From Bacteroidales bacterium (GTDB lineage: Bacteria; Bacteroidota; Bacteroidia; Bacteroidales; UBA932), in the NCBI GenBank assembly GCA_017527625.1, contig JAFXPV010000047.1:1-53319 (forward strand): a DNA stretch of 53,319 nucleotides, written 5' to 3'. Numbering within the stretch: position 1 is the first letter of the stretch; every line of letters begins with the position of its first letter. Under the pieces are notes generated by a model that saw nothing but the letters and a program-made list of their open reading frames with translations, had not been told where the DNA came from and searched no databases. Positions 8,213 to 16,477 of this stretch are shown one piece after another. The position numbers and the translations under genes are program-made.

Positions 8213-9247
8213 TTAGAGTACTATGTTATCTAATGCCTTGGAAATCACGCTGTTGGCGTCGAGGGCCTCGGGAGCTCCTTCGTCGCCTTTTTCGCAGATA
8301 CTTTGGACAAGGGGTATCTGGGCGAGAATTTCGATGCCATATTTGGCTGCTATGGCCTTGCTCCCGTCGCGTCCGAAGATGTAATAGCGGTTGTCGGGAA
8401 GCTCGGCCGGAGTGAACCAGGCCATATTCTCTATGATACCATATATATGTTTGTCGATTTTCGGGTTGCGGAACATATTGATGCCCTTCTCCACGTCTGC
8501 CAGGGCCACGGCCTGCGGTGTCGTGACGATGATGGCTCCGTCCACGGGGATGTCGTTCACCAGCGTGATGTGGATGTCGCCGGTTCCCGGAGGAAGGTCG
8601 ATGAGCAGGTAGTCGAGCTCACCCCACTGCACCTGCAGGATTATCTGCTTGAGGGCATTGCAGGCCATCGGGCCGCGCCATATCAGGGCCTGCTCAGGGC
8701 TGGCGAAGTAGCCGATGGACATCCATTTGACGCCGTATTTCTCGAGCGGGAGGATGAGCTGGCCGCCCTCCTCGTCCTCGAGGGCCTGGGGCATCTGGCC
8801 TTCAGTGCCGGTCATCTTGGGCACCGAGGGGCCGTAGACATCCGCATCGGCCAGGCCGACCTTGTAGCCACGGCGGGCCAGCGACACGGCCAGGTTGACG
8901 GCCACGGTGCTTTTGCCTACGCCGCCTTTGCCGGAGGCTATGACTATTATCTTGCCGATGTGTTCCAGCTGCTCCATCCCGAGTTCGGAGGGGTTGGTGT
9001 TCTTGGCTTTCTTCTCGCGCACCAGCTCGAGGATCTGCACTTCGCGGCCGGGGAAGGCTTCCTTCAGGGCCTGGGTGCAGGCTTCCTTGATGCTGCCGGC
9101 GAGGGGGTCCCTGCGGGTGAATACCAGCTGGAAGGATATACGACTGTCGTCCGCCTTGAGGTTTTCCACCAGTCCGAGACGGACGATGTCCTGCTGATAG
9201 GCGGGATGTATGACGCTCTTCAGAACGTCGATAATCTGCTCTTGCAT
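8213..9247 (-). CDS. Mrp/ApbC/NBP35-type P-loop ATPase, iron-sulfur cluster carrier
   Basis: 344-aa ATPase that carries and transfers Fe-S clusters in the cytoplasm. Residues about 1-90 are the MIP18/DUF59 domain. The deviant Walker A GKGGVGKST follows, then DADVYGPS and the LPPGTGD block of the Mrp family. The CxxC that binds the bridging cluster in canonical Mrp is missing; its expected place reads ENMAWFTPAELPDN. The start at 9247 begins MQEQIIDVLKSV and lies one base after the aspS stop, so the two are likely co-translated; a longer start within aspS would add a non-homologous extension. Confidence 0.88.
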   Translation of the reverse strand: MQEQIIDVLKSVIHPAYQQDIVRLGLVENLKADDSRISFQLVFTRRDPLAGSIKEACTQALKEAFPGREVQILELVREKKAKNTNPSELGMEQLEHIGKIIVIASGKGGVGKSTVAVNLAVSLARRGYKVGLADADVYGPSVPKMTGTEGQMPQALEDEEGGQLILPLEKYGVKWMSIGYFASPEQALIWRGPMACNALKQIILQVQWGELDYLLIDLPPGTGDIHITLVNDIPVDGAIIVTTPQAVALADVEKGINMFRNPKIDKHIYGIIENMAWFTPAELPDNRYYIFGRDGSKAIAAKYGIEILAQIPLVQSICEKGDEGAPEALDANSVISKALDNIVL

Positions 9248-9248
9248 T

Positions 9249-11021
9249 TTATTTCTTTTCGGGAGCCACGCTCTTGAGGAACAGCTCTTCCATCTGGGTG
9301 TCGTCGATGGCGCTGGGGGCGTCAAGCATCACGTCGCGGCCCATATTGTTCTTGGGGAATGCGATGTAGTCACGGATGGTTTCCTGGCCTCCGAACAGCG
9401 CGCAGACACGGTCGAAGCCGAATGCGAGTCCTCCGTGAGGCGGGGCGCCGAACTTGAAGGCGTTGATGATGAATCCGAACTTGTAGTCGGCCTCTTCGGA
9501 GCTGATGCCGAGCACCTCGAACATCCTCTTCTGCACGTCGGCCTGGTGGATGCGGATGCTGCCGCCGCCGAGCTCGGTGCCGTTGAGCACGAAGTCGTAG
9601 GCATTGGCGCACACTCTCTCGAGGTCTTCCTTCTTATTGGAGTTGAACCACTCCATATGCTCCGGCTTCGGGGCGGTGAAGGGGTGGTGCATAGCGTAGA
9701 AACGCTGGGTCTCGTCGTCCCACTCGAGCAGCGGGAAATCAACGACCCACAGCGGGGCGAAGACCTTGGGGTTGCGCAGGCCGAGGCGGTTGCCCATCTC
9801 GATGCGCAGCACGCCGAGCATCGTCTGGGCCTTGCGCTTAGCTCCGCACATTACGAGGACGAGGTCGCCCTGTTTTGCTCCGGCTTCGGCTGCTACGGCC
9901 TTCAGCTGGTCTTCAGTATAGAATTTGTCAACGGACGACTTGACGCTGCCGTCTTCATTCATCTTGATGTATACCAAGCCCTTGGCTCCCACCTGCGGAC
10001 GTTTCACCCACTCGGTGAGCTCGTCGGTCTGCTTGCGGGTATAGCCGGCTGCGCCGGGGACTGCGATGGCTCCTACATACTCCACGCTGTCGAACACCGC
10101 AAAGCCGCAGCCCTGCACGAGCTTCGTCACTTCGTGGATCTCCATCCCGAAGCGGATGTCGGGCTTGTCGCTGCCGTAGCGGTCCATTGCGTCGTACCAG
10201 CTCATACGGGGGATCTGCGGGGCTACCTCAACGTCGATGACGGCTTTGAAGAGGTGGCGCATCATTCCTTCGAAGAGGTTCAGCACGTCTTCCTGCTCCA
10301 CGAAGCTCATCTCGCAGTCGATCTGGGTGAATTCGGGCTGGCGGTCTGCGCGCAGGTCTTCGTCGCGGAAGCAGCGCACGATCTGGAAATATCGGTCGTA
10401 GCCGGCCACCATCAGCAGTTGCTTGAAGGTCTGGGGGCTCTGCGGCAGGGCGTAGAATTCGCCGGGGTTCATACGGCTGGGCACCACGAAGTCGCGGGCG
10501 CCTTCAGGGGTGGACTTGATCAGGCACGGGGTCTCGATCTCCATAAAGCCGTGGGCGTCGAGATAGTTGCGGACCTCGTGCGCCATACGGTGACGGAGAG
10601 TCAGGGCGTTCTTGAGGGGGTTGCGGCGCAGGTCCAGGTAGCGGTAGCGGGCGCGCAGCTCTTCTCCTCCGTCGCTGACATCCTCGATGGTGAAGGGAGG
10701 TATCTCCGAAGGATTGAGGACGTTGACATTGTCGAGGAGGATCTCGATGTCTCCGGTGTCCATCTTCGGGTTCTTGCTCTGGCGTTCGGCGACGCGGCCG
10801 GTGACCTGGATCACGTATTCACGGCCCAGGCCTGCGACTGCCGCCGCAACAGCTTCGTCGCTGTTCGCGTCAGCCACGAGCTGGGTTATGCCGTAGCGGT
10901 CGCGAAGGTCAACGAATGTCATTCCTCCCATCTTCCGGACCCTCTGCACCCATCCGGCGAGAGTCACGGTCTGCCCTGCATTCGCAAGGCGCAATTCACC
11001 ACAAGTATGTGTCCTGTACAT
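9249..11021 (-). CDS. aspS: Aspartate-tRNA ligase
   Basis: Class IIb aminoacyl-tRNA synthetase, 590 aa, the usual bacterial length. The N-terminal OB-fold anticodon-binding domain starts [12 protein letters not shown]. Next come the catalytic motifs [20 protein letters not shown], a [11 protein letters not shown] block (motif 1/2 region), [18 protein letters not shown] (motif 2) and, near the C-terminus, [15 protein letters not shown] (motif 3). A GAD insertion domain of bacterial type lies between motifs 2 and 3. The gene is 9 nt downstream of the SGNH lipoprotein gene and one base upstream of mrp, in a run ychF-SGNH-aspS-mrp. Confidence 0.96.
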   Translation of the reverse strand: MYRTHTCGELRLANAGQTVTLAGWVQRVRKMGGMTFVDLRDRYGITQLVADANSDEAVAAAVAGLGREYVIQVTGRVAERQSKNPKMDTGDIEILLDNVNVLNPSEIPPFTIEDVSDGGEELRARYRYLDLRRNPLKNALTLRHRMAHEVRNYLDAHGFMEIETPCLIKSTPEGARDFVVPSRMNPGEFYALPQSPQTFKQLLMVAGYDRYFQIVRCFRDEDLRADRQPEFTQIDCEMSFVEQEDVLNLFEGMMRHLFKAVIDVEVAPQIPRMSWYDAMDRYGSDKPDIRFGMEIHEVTKLVQGCGFAVFDSVEYVGAIAVPGAAGYTRKQTDELTEWVKRPQVGAKGLVYIKMNEDGSVKSSVDKFYTEDQLKAVAAEAGAKQGDLVLVMCGAKRKAQTMLGVLRIEMGNRLGLRNPKVFAPLWVVDFPLLEWDDETQRFYAMHHPFTAPKPEHMEWFNSNKKEDLERVCANAYDFVLNGTELGGGSIRIHQADVQKRMFEVLGISSEEADYKFGFIINAFKFGAPPHGGLAFGFDRVCALFGGQETIRDYIAFPKNNMGRDVMLDAPSAIDDTQMEELFLKSVAPEKK

Positions 11022-11030
11022 AATAGCTAG

Positions 11031-12428
11031 TTATTTTATTTCTTCTGTTTCCTCTACCAGTTCTTCCATCTTCATCTGCAGCTGCCTTCCGCTCATATAC
11101 ACCAGGTGAGTGCGGTCGATGATCTCTGCAGCCCACATAAAGTAGGCGTCCGCATTCAGGTGCAGGCCGTCGATCGAGTACTCATCCTTGAGGTATCCAT
11201 CCTCGTCGCTGAGGACGGCGGCTATGTCGACATAGTAGTATTTGTATTTGTCGGCTGCTGCCTGGAGGTATTTGTTGAGCTCGTATACCTTGGGGTTGAC
11301 CTCGCCGCTGCGGGCGTTCTTGGCTGCCATAGGCAGGGTTGACTGGACGTACAGATAGGTCGTCGGAAGCTCTTTCTTGATCTTTGCGATGAGCTGGTCA
11401 TATTCCTTCCACACCTGGTCGGCGCTGCGGTTGGGGTTGTTGAGGTCGTTGATGCCCGCCATCAGGTAGATGGCTACGGGCTGGTCGGCGATCACGTCGT
11501 CAAGACGGTTGTAGATGCCTTTGACCACATCTCCGCCGACACCCCTGTTGGTAGTGTGGACTATCGGGAAAAGTTCCTCCCACGGTCCGCGGCGGGTGAT
11601 GCTGTTGCCGAGGAACATTACGCTGTGGGTATTCCCGGGCAGAGCGTTGAAGATAGACACGCGGTTGTGATGTGCGGGGCTGATCTCGGGATACTCGTGG
11701 TCGTTGGCCTTGATGGCCTTTACGGCATCTTCCGACAGCCTGCTGTAGACTTTGTTGGCTACCATCTCATAGCCCAGGCCGTTGAGGCTGCGGCCGTCGT
11801 AGGTGTACTCCTCGGCGATGCGGCCGGTGGCGTCAGTCATATTGCTGAGGTCGAGGAAGGTGAAGACATCGCCTGCCTCTGCTGCGTCCTTGATGCCCTT
11901 GTTGGCCTTGCCGATAGCCTTGACTCCTTCGTCCTTGACCTGGAGGTCGGCGAGGATGCCCAGATAGTAGAGCTCTGTGGCGGGAGAGATGAGGTGGGCA
12001 CGGCGGAAAATCTCCTTGACGTTGGCGATGACGGTGTCAGCGGCTGCTGCGGCCTGGCCGTCTGGAGCCCTCTTGATGTCCTGCAGGCCGGCGCTCACGA
12101 AAATCTTGCGGGGCTTGGCCTTGGCGACGTCGTCGATGAGGCACAGGGCGTGGGGCGTGCCTGAGTACATAATGCCGCGGTTGACGAAGGTGGTGTCCTG
12201 GAAGAAATCGGTCCACTCGCCGAAGTCGATGATTTCGTCGCCGAGCATAACGATGTTGTCAGGATATATGGGAAGGTCGGCGAATACTCCGGTCTTCTCG
12301 ATATAATAGTCTTTGTAGTCTGTCCAGGTGGGCTCCGCTACTTTGTCGAGCCTTTTGTTCTGGCAGCTGCCGGTCAGAAGGACGGCGGCGAAAGCGGCCA
12401 GGGTAAAGAGTGTGATACTGCGTTTCAT
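11031..12428 (-). CDS. Lipoprotein with two SGNH/GDSL hydrolase domains, the first inactivated
   Basis: 465-aa lipoprotein: the signal peptide ends LLTGSC with lipidation at Cys22. Two SGNH-like halves are visible. The second (about 265-440) keeps the catalytic set: Ser276 in FLGNSIT, the GVGGD block near 297, Asn328 in AGINDL, and Asp420/His423 in DGLHLN. The first (about 55-235) has the same order of blocks with the key residues lost: Glu65 in LGDEI instead of Ser, SAGLQDI instead of GxND, and DGRSLN (211-216) with Ser in place of His. Probably a surface esterase/deacetylase on glycans; the substrate is unknown. An ATG at 12455 lies within ychF; 12428 gives the better signal peptide. Confidence 0.8.
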   Translation of the reverse strand: MKRSITLFTLAAFAAVLLTGSCQNKRLDKVAEPTWTDYKDYYIEKTGVFADLPIYPDNIVMLGDEIIDFGEWTDFFQDTTFVNRGIMYSGTPHALCLIDDVAKAKPRKIFVSAGLQDIKRAPDGQAAAAADTVIANVKEIFRRAHLISPATELYYLGILADLQVKDEGVKAIGKANKGIKDAAEAGDVFTFLDLSNMTDATGRIAEEYTYDGRSLNGLGYEMVANKVYSRLSEDAVKAIKANDHEYPEISPAHHNRVSIFNALPGNTHSVMFLGNSITRRGPWEELFPIVHTTNRGVGGDVVKGIYNRLDDVIADQPVAIYLMAGINDLNNPNRSADQVWKEYDQLIAKIKKELPTTYLYVQSTLPMAAKNARSGEVNPKVYELNKYLQAAADKYKYYYVDIAAVLSDEDGYLKDEYSIDGLHLNADAYFMWAAEIIDRTHLVYMSGRQLQMKMEELVEETEEIK

Positions 12429-12447
12429 ATCGTAGATTAATTTATTA

Positions 12448-13551
12448 TCAGACATTGAAAAGGAAATGCATTATGTCGCCATCGCCTACGACGTAGTCCT
12501 TGCCTTCGCTGGCAAGTTTGCCGGCGGCCCTGCAGGCTGCCTCGCTGCCGTAGTTGATGAAGTCTTCGTATTTAATGACCTCGGCGCGGATGAAGCCTTT
12601 CTCGAAGTCGGTGTGGATGACGCCGGCGGCCTTGGGGGCCTTGTCGCCCTTGTTGATGGTCCAGGCGCGGACTTCAGGCTCTCCCGCGGTGAAATAGGTC
12701 TGGAGGTTGAGCAGCGAGTAGGCTTCGCGGATGAGGCGTTCCACTCCGGAGTGTTCGAGGCCTATCTCCTCGAGGAACATCTGGCGCTCGTCGTAGCTCT
12801 CGAGTTCGGCGATCTCGCTCTCGATGCGGGCGGCGATCACCATCATCTTGGCGTCTTCGGCCTTGATGGCTTCTGCCACCGCCTCGGTGTATTTGTTGCC
12901 TTTGGCTGCGGAGTTCTCGTCGACGTTGCAGACATAGAGCACGGGCTTGCAGGTGAGCAGGCAGAACTCCTTGGCAAGACGCTCCTCGTCGGGGTTCTGG
13001 GGCACCACCTCGCGGGCGTTGCGGCCCTGCTCCAGGACGGCTTTGTAGCGCTCGAGCATCTCCCAGGCCTTCTTGGCGTTCTTGTCGCCTCCGGTCGTAG
13101 CCTGCTTGCGCACTTTCTCGATGCGGTTGGTGACTGTCTCGAGGTCCTTGATCTGGAGCTCCATATCCACCACTTCCTTGTCGCGGACAGGGTCCACGCT
13201 GCCGTCGACGTGCACGATGTTGCCGTCGTCGAAGCAGCGGAGCACGTGGAGGATCGCGTCGGTCTCGCGGATGTTGGCCAGAAACTGGTTGCCGAGACCC
13301 TCACCCTTGCTGGCGCCTTTGACCAGGCCGGCGATGTCGACTATCTCGACCGTGGCGGGGACGACTCTCTTCGGGTGCACCAGCTTCTCGAGCTCCTCAA
13401 GCCTGTGGTCGGGCACGTTGGTCGAGCCGATGTTAGGCTCGATGGTGCAGAACGGGAAGTTCGCACTCTGCGCCTTGGATGAGCTGATACAGTTGAACAG
13501 GGTCGATTTTCCTACGTTGGGAAGCCCTACTATTCCGCATTTCAGAGACAT
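12448..13551 (-). CDS. ychF: YchF/OLA1 family ATPase/GTPase
   Basis: Universally conserved P-loop NTPase of the Obg branch that binds ribosomes and prefers ATP, 367 aa. It starts MSLKCGIVGLPNVGKSTLFN (G1), continues with the G3 block VDIAGLVKGASKGEGLGNQF, and has the variant G4 NVDE that underlies ATP preference. The C-terminal TGS-like domain ends GDIMHFLFNV. ATG at 13551 gives the family N-terminus; an upstream in-frame start would add nine unrelated residues and overlap the promoter. It heads the run ychF-SGNH-aspS-mrp. Confidence 0.96.
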   Translation of the reverse strand: MSLKCGIVGLPNVGKSTLFNCISSSKAQSANFPFCTIEPNIGSTNVPDHRLEELEKLVHPKRVVPATVEIVDIAGLVKGASKGEGLGNQFLANIRETDAILHVLRCFDDGNIVHVDGSVDPVRDKEVVDMELQIKDLETVTNRIEKVRKQATTGGDKNAKKAWEMLERYKAVLEQGRNAREVVPQNPDEERLAKEFCLLTCKPVLYVCNVDENSAAKGNKYTEAVAEAIKAEDAKMMVIAARIESEIAELESYDERQMFLEEIGLEHSGVERLIREAYSLLNLQTYFTAGEPEVRAWTINKGDKAPKAAGVIHTDFEKGFIRAEVIKYEDFINYGSEAACRAAGKLASEGKDYVVGDGDIMHFLFNV

Positions 13552-13575
13552 AGTCCTATATTTATTACAATCCTG

Positions 13576-13583
13576 CAAAGATA
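13576..13583 (-). promoter_or_regulatory. -7 box of the ychF operon
   Basis: Minus-strand TATCTTTG matches TAnnTTTG exactly; it lies 25 nt before the ychF ATG. No convincing -33 element is seen, because the secG terminator sits just upstream. Confidence 0.5.
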
Positions 13584-13598
13584 TGCAAAATATTGTAC

Positions 13599-13629
13599 AA
13601 AAAAACGGCCTCGCGAAGCGCGAAGCCGT
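13599..13629 (-). terminator. Rho-independent terminator after secG
   Basis: On the minus strand, an 11-bp stem (ACGGCTTCGCG paired with CGCGAGGCCGT, one T-G wobble) with a CTT loop is followed by seven T. It begins 22 nt after the secG stop and separates that operon from ychF. Confidence 0.88.
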
Positions 13630-13651
13630 GAACCTTTATGCCAGCGGGCTG

Positions 13652-13993
13652 TTATTCTGCGGGTGTTTCCAGAGGAAGCGTGTTTGCAGGGAGTGAAGGC
13701 TGGCCTTCAGCAGGGATAGTCTGCTCGATCATCTCACGGACGTTGTCTTTGGCTGCCCTCCTGTTGGGAATGAGGAAGGTGGCTGCGATGCAGAGAACCA
13801 TAACGGCTGCTGCCAGAACCCAGGTGGTCTTCTCGAGGAAGTCGGCTGTCTGACGTACGCCGAAGGTAGTGTTGCCGGAAGCGAAGTTGGCTGCCAGTCC
13901 ACCGCCTTTTGAATTCTGCACCAGAACTACGAGTGTCAGAAGGACACTTATCACCATAATAATGACTGATACGGTTATATAAGCTGCTTGCAT
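13652..13993 (-). CDS. secG: Preprotein translocase subunit SecG
   Basis: Small two-helix membrane subunit of the SecYEG channel, 113 aa. Residues 1-25 form the first helix (AAYITVSVIIMVISVLLTLV). VLVQNSKGGGLAANF is the conserved SecG loop, and TTWVLAAAVMVLCIAATFL is the second helix. The C-terminal tail is rich in Pro/Glu. The start MQAAYITV at 13993 is used; the longer frame to 14041 would run back into the upstream gene. It is the last gene of the sigma-54 regulator-lptE-TPR-secG operon. Confidence 0.93.
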   Translation of the reverse strand: MQAAYITVSVIIMVISVLLTLVVLVQNSKGGGLAANFASGNTTFGVRQTADFLEKTTWVLAAAVMVLCIAATFLIPNRRAAKDNVREMIEQTIPAEGQPSLPANTLPLETPAE

Positions 13994-13997
13994 ATCG

Positions 13998-14651
13998 TTA
14001 TTTTTTTGTTTTTTCTTTACATCTCTCAATGAGGGCTGCAAAGTAAGTGTTTTTTTCCGGATAAAACAAAATAAGTTTTTTGTAAATATCTATGGCTCTT
14101 CGATAAAAGCCCTGACTGTAGTAGATGCCGGCAAGAGTTTCGGTGCAGACCTCGCCGGTGTCCGGGATCTGCTGCGGCTTTTCGCTGGTCAGGATGACGG
14201 CGGCGCGGTCGAGCGAGCTGGCCAGGTTGCTCTTTGGGGTGAAGTGCAGGTCGGAGTAGGATTCGCCGGCTGCGGCCAGCTCCTCGAAGTCCTGTCTCGA
14301 GAAGTAATCGCCTCCGGGCACCCTGCGGCGCTCCGGCTGCGGGGCCGGCTCTGCAGGCACCTCTACGGGCGCTTCGCGGGGGATCTCCACGGGGGCGTCG
14401 TCGCGGTGGTCCTCTTCGGGACGCACGTCGGCCCGCATCGGGATGCGGCCCAGCACCACGCTGTCATACAGCCTGACGCGGTCCGGCACATAAAGGCCCA
14501 CCTTGCGGGCGGCAGGACGTATGTACTCCCGGTCCAGGGCAGCCATCTTCGCGAAATACTCCGCACGCGCCACGGCGAACCACGGGTATTTCTCCATAGT
14601 TTCTTCAAGGCCGTGGATGTCGAGAGTCCTTATGTCGCGAGGTTGTGGCAT
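13998..14651 (-). CDS. Conserved hypothetical protein with a C-terminal TPR-like helix pair
   Basis: 217 aa with no signal peptide. The N-terminal part (about 1-70, containing EKYPWFAVARAEYFAKMA) is helical. The middle (about 80-110) is low-complexity Pro/Glu. The C-terminal 60 residues contain TETLAGIYYSQGFYRRAIDI followed by YKKLILFYPEKNTYFAALI, the pattern of one tetratricopeptide repeat. I know no function for it. Its constant place between lptE and secG in Bacteroidetes suggests an envelope-assembly or secretion role, but that is inference. Confidence 0.75.
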   Translation of the reverse strand: MPQPRDIRTLDIHGLEETMEKYPWFAVARAEYFAKMAALDREYIRPAARKVGLYVPDRVRLYDSVVLGRIPMRADVRPEEDHRDDAPVEIPREAPVEVPAEPAPQPERRRVPGGDYFSRQDFEELAAAGESYSDLHFTPKSNLASSLDRAAVILTSEKPQQIPDTGEVCTETLAGIYYSQGFYRRAIDIYKKLILFYPEKNTYFAALIERCKEKTKK

Positions 14652-14657
14652 AGGCGT

Positions 14658-15167
14658 CTACCATTGAGCTACCGAAGCGTTGAAGATGTCTTCGACCAGC
14701 GTTTCTACTATATCGTCGCAGAGAGAGGCCTCGACCGCATCCAGCGACAGCTCGGAGTTGTAGTCCTGGAAAGCGGCGAACTGCTTGTTCTCGAAATTCT
14801 CCTCGGGGTGGAGGACGTTGATGAAGGTGGCCTTGGCCGTAATGGTGAGCCTGTTCTGGGCTGCCACCTCATTGGCTGTCACGGCCTGGGCCCTCACGTC
14901 GTAGGACTCGATGGTCACCGTCAACTGCAGGTCGCCGTCCTCTTCGACATCCTTGAGGCTGGTCAGCTTCTTGAATTTGTCTTTCAGCGACTCGGTGAAG
15001 GTGTTTGCGAGGGTCGGGTTGACCTTCAGGGCGTTGTTGACCACGGGTTCTATGGTTATGGTCTGTACGTCCGGCTTGATGGACGTGCCGGAGAACGAAT
15101 AGATGCCGCAGCTGCTGAGGGCTGCAAGGCAGAGGACCATAGTCAGTATGCAGGCTGTCTTTCTCAT
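14658..15167 (-). CDS. lptE: LptE-like LPS-assembly lipoprotein
   Basis: 169-aa lipoprotein: the signal peptide ends LAALSSC with lipidation at about Cys20, followed by GIYSFSG, the usual start of the Bacteroidetes LptE family. In that role it would sit in the outer membrane with LptD and help insert lipopolysaccharide. The rest is a small alpha/beta domain containing TITIEPVVNNALKVNPTL and ESLKDKFKKL. Its start overlaps the stop of the sigma-54 regulator by 4 nt. LptE proteins diverge strongly, so the call rests on lipoprotein, size and context together. Confidence 0.8.
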   Translation of the reverse strand: MRKTACILTMVLCLAALSSCGIYSFSGTSIKPDVQTITIEPVVNNALKVNPTLANTFTESLKDKFKKLTSLKDVEEDGDLQLTVTIESYDVRAQAVTANEVAAQNRLTITAKATFINVLHPEENFENKQFAAFQDYNSELSLDAVEASLCDDIVETLVEDIFNASVAQW

Positions 15168-16372
15168 TCCAGTCCTAGCTCCTTTATTTTACGGTAGAGT
15201 GTCCTTTCAGAAAAGCCGAGCTCCTCGGCGGTGGCCTTGCGGCGGCCTCCGTTGCGCTCCAGAGCCTTTATTATCAGTTCGCGGGTGGCGTCCTGCAGGG
15301 ATACGGGAGCCGCCGGGCGGGCAGACAGGTCTTCATGCTGCACTTCCTCGGTCTTGTCGGCAGGCTGTCCGTAGTGCTGCTCCTCGATGTTGTAGATGTC
15401 GTCGATCAAAAGACCGTCGGTAGCGTGACGGCTCTGGGCGGGCAGGGCCGTGGGCTGCTGCATCTCGTCGACGCGCTGCTTGAGTTCCGATATCTCCTGG
15501 CGCAGCTGGAAGAGGATCTTGAAGATAATGTCGCGGTCGCTGAGGTAATCGGCGCTGTGGGCCCCTGTCAGCGCGGGCACGTTGTCTTCGCTGTCGACCG
15601 GCAGATATTTCTGGAGCACTTCGGCGTGGATGTGACGGTCCTTCTCGAGGATGGAGATTTGCTCGGCTACGCTCTTGAGCTGGCGCACGTTGCCGGGCCA
15701 GCGGTATTTCTGGAGCATCTGCACAGCTCCTTCGTCGAGCCGCACGGCCGGCACGTTGTATTTGTCGGCATAGTCGAGGGCGAACTTGCGGAACAGCAGG
15801 TGGATGTCCTCCTTGCGCTCGCGCAGGGCCGGAACCTTGATGGGCACTGTGTTCAGACGGTAGAAGAGGTCTTCGCGGAAGCGGCCGGCGGCCACTGCGT
15901 TGCGCAGGTTGATGTTGGTGGCCGCAACCACCATCACGTCGGTCTTCAGAACCTTTGAGGAGCCCACCCTGATGAACTCGCCGGTCTGCAGCACGCGCAG
16001 CAGGCGCACCTGGGTGGAAAGAGGCAGCTCCGCCACCTCGTCGAGGAAGAGCGTGCCGCCGTTGGCCTCTTCGAAATATCCTTTGCGGGACTCGGTAGCC
16101 CCGGTGAATGCGCCCTTCTCGTGTCCGAAAAGCTCGGAGTCTATGGTGCCGTCCGGGATGGCGCCGCAGTTGACGGCGATGTAGACGCCGTGCCTGCGGG
16201 GGCTGCGGTCGTGGATGATCTGGGGGATGAACTCCTTGCCGACGCCGCTTTCTCCGGTTACGAGCACAGAAAGGTCGGTGGCCGCCACCTGGCACGCCAC
16301 TTCGATCGCCCTGTTCAGCTCAGGATTGTTTCCTATGATGCTGAAACGCTGTTTTATCTGCGTCAAATCCAT
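15164..16372 (-). CDS. Sigma-54-dependent transcriptional activator
   Basis: 402-aa enhancer-binding protein without a receiver domain. It starts directly with a short lead (MDLTQIKQRFSIIGNNPELN) and the AAA+ domain: Walker A TGESGVGKE, the sigma-54 contact loop HEKGAFTGAT, Walker B GGTLFLDEV and the RLNTVPIKVPALRERKEDI block. A Fis-type helix-turn-helix ends the protein (AEELGFSERTLYRKIKELGL). With no sensor domain, activity is likely set by its level or a partner. It heads the lptE-TPR-secG operon and is divergent from a lipoprotein gene. The ATG at 16372 lies six bases after the -7 box, so the mRNA may be leaderless. Confidence 0.93.
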   Translation of the reverse strand: MDLTQIKQRFSIIGNNPELNRAIEVACQVAATDLSVLVTGESGVGKEFIPQIIHDRSPRRHGVYIAVNCGAIPDGTIDSELFGHEKGAFTGATESRKGYFEEANGGTLFLDEVAELPLSTQVRLLRVLQTGEFIRVGSSKVLKTDVMVVAATNINLRNAVAAGRFREDLFYRLNTVPIKVPALRERKEDIHLLFRKFALDYADKYNVPAVRLDEGAVQMLQKYRWPGNVRQLKSVAEQISILEKDRHIHAEVLQKYLPVDSEDNVPALTGAHSADYLSDRDIIFKILFQLRQEISELKQRVDEMQQPTALPAQSRHATDGLLIDDIYNIEEQHYGQPADKTEEVQHEDLSARPAAPVSLQDATRELIIKALERNGGRRKATAEELGFSERTLYRKIKELGLE

Positions 16373-16378
16373 ACTTTG

Positions 16379-16386
16379 CAAAGTTA
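16379..16386 (-). promoter_or_regulatory. -7 box of the sigma-54-regulator operon
   Basis: Minus-strand TAACTTTG, an exact TAnnTTTG, followed by CAAAGT and the ATG. The expected +1 falls at or beside the start codon. Confidence 0.5.
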
Positions 16387-16392
16387 AGAAAA

Positions 16393-16424
16393 TTTGAATT
16401 ATTTGCTTATTAATGTTATTTTTG
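16393..16424 (+). promoter_or_regulatory. Bacteroidetes-type promoter of the lipoprotein gene
   Basis: TTTG at 16393-16396, a 20-nt spacer, then TATTTTTG at 16417-16424: a full match to TTTG-N20-TAnnTTTG. The expected start is near 16430, leaving a leader of about 48 nt that is A-rich just before the ATG, a pattern common for strongly expressed Bacteroidetes genes. Confidence 0.75.
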
Positions 16425-16477
16425 TAAGACCTATGCACTGCAATTAATAACCATAAAAAATACAAACAACATCCGAC

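Noticed and set aside
9248..9325. Upstream start for mrp adding 26 residues
   Set aside because: The added peptide is aspS read in another frame; homologues begin at the MQEQIIDVLKSV position (9247).
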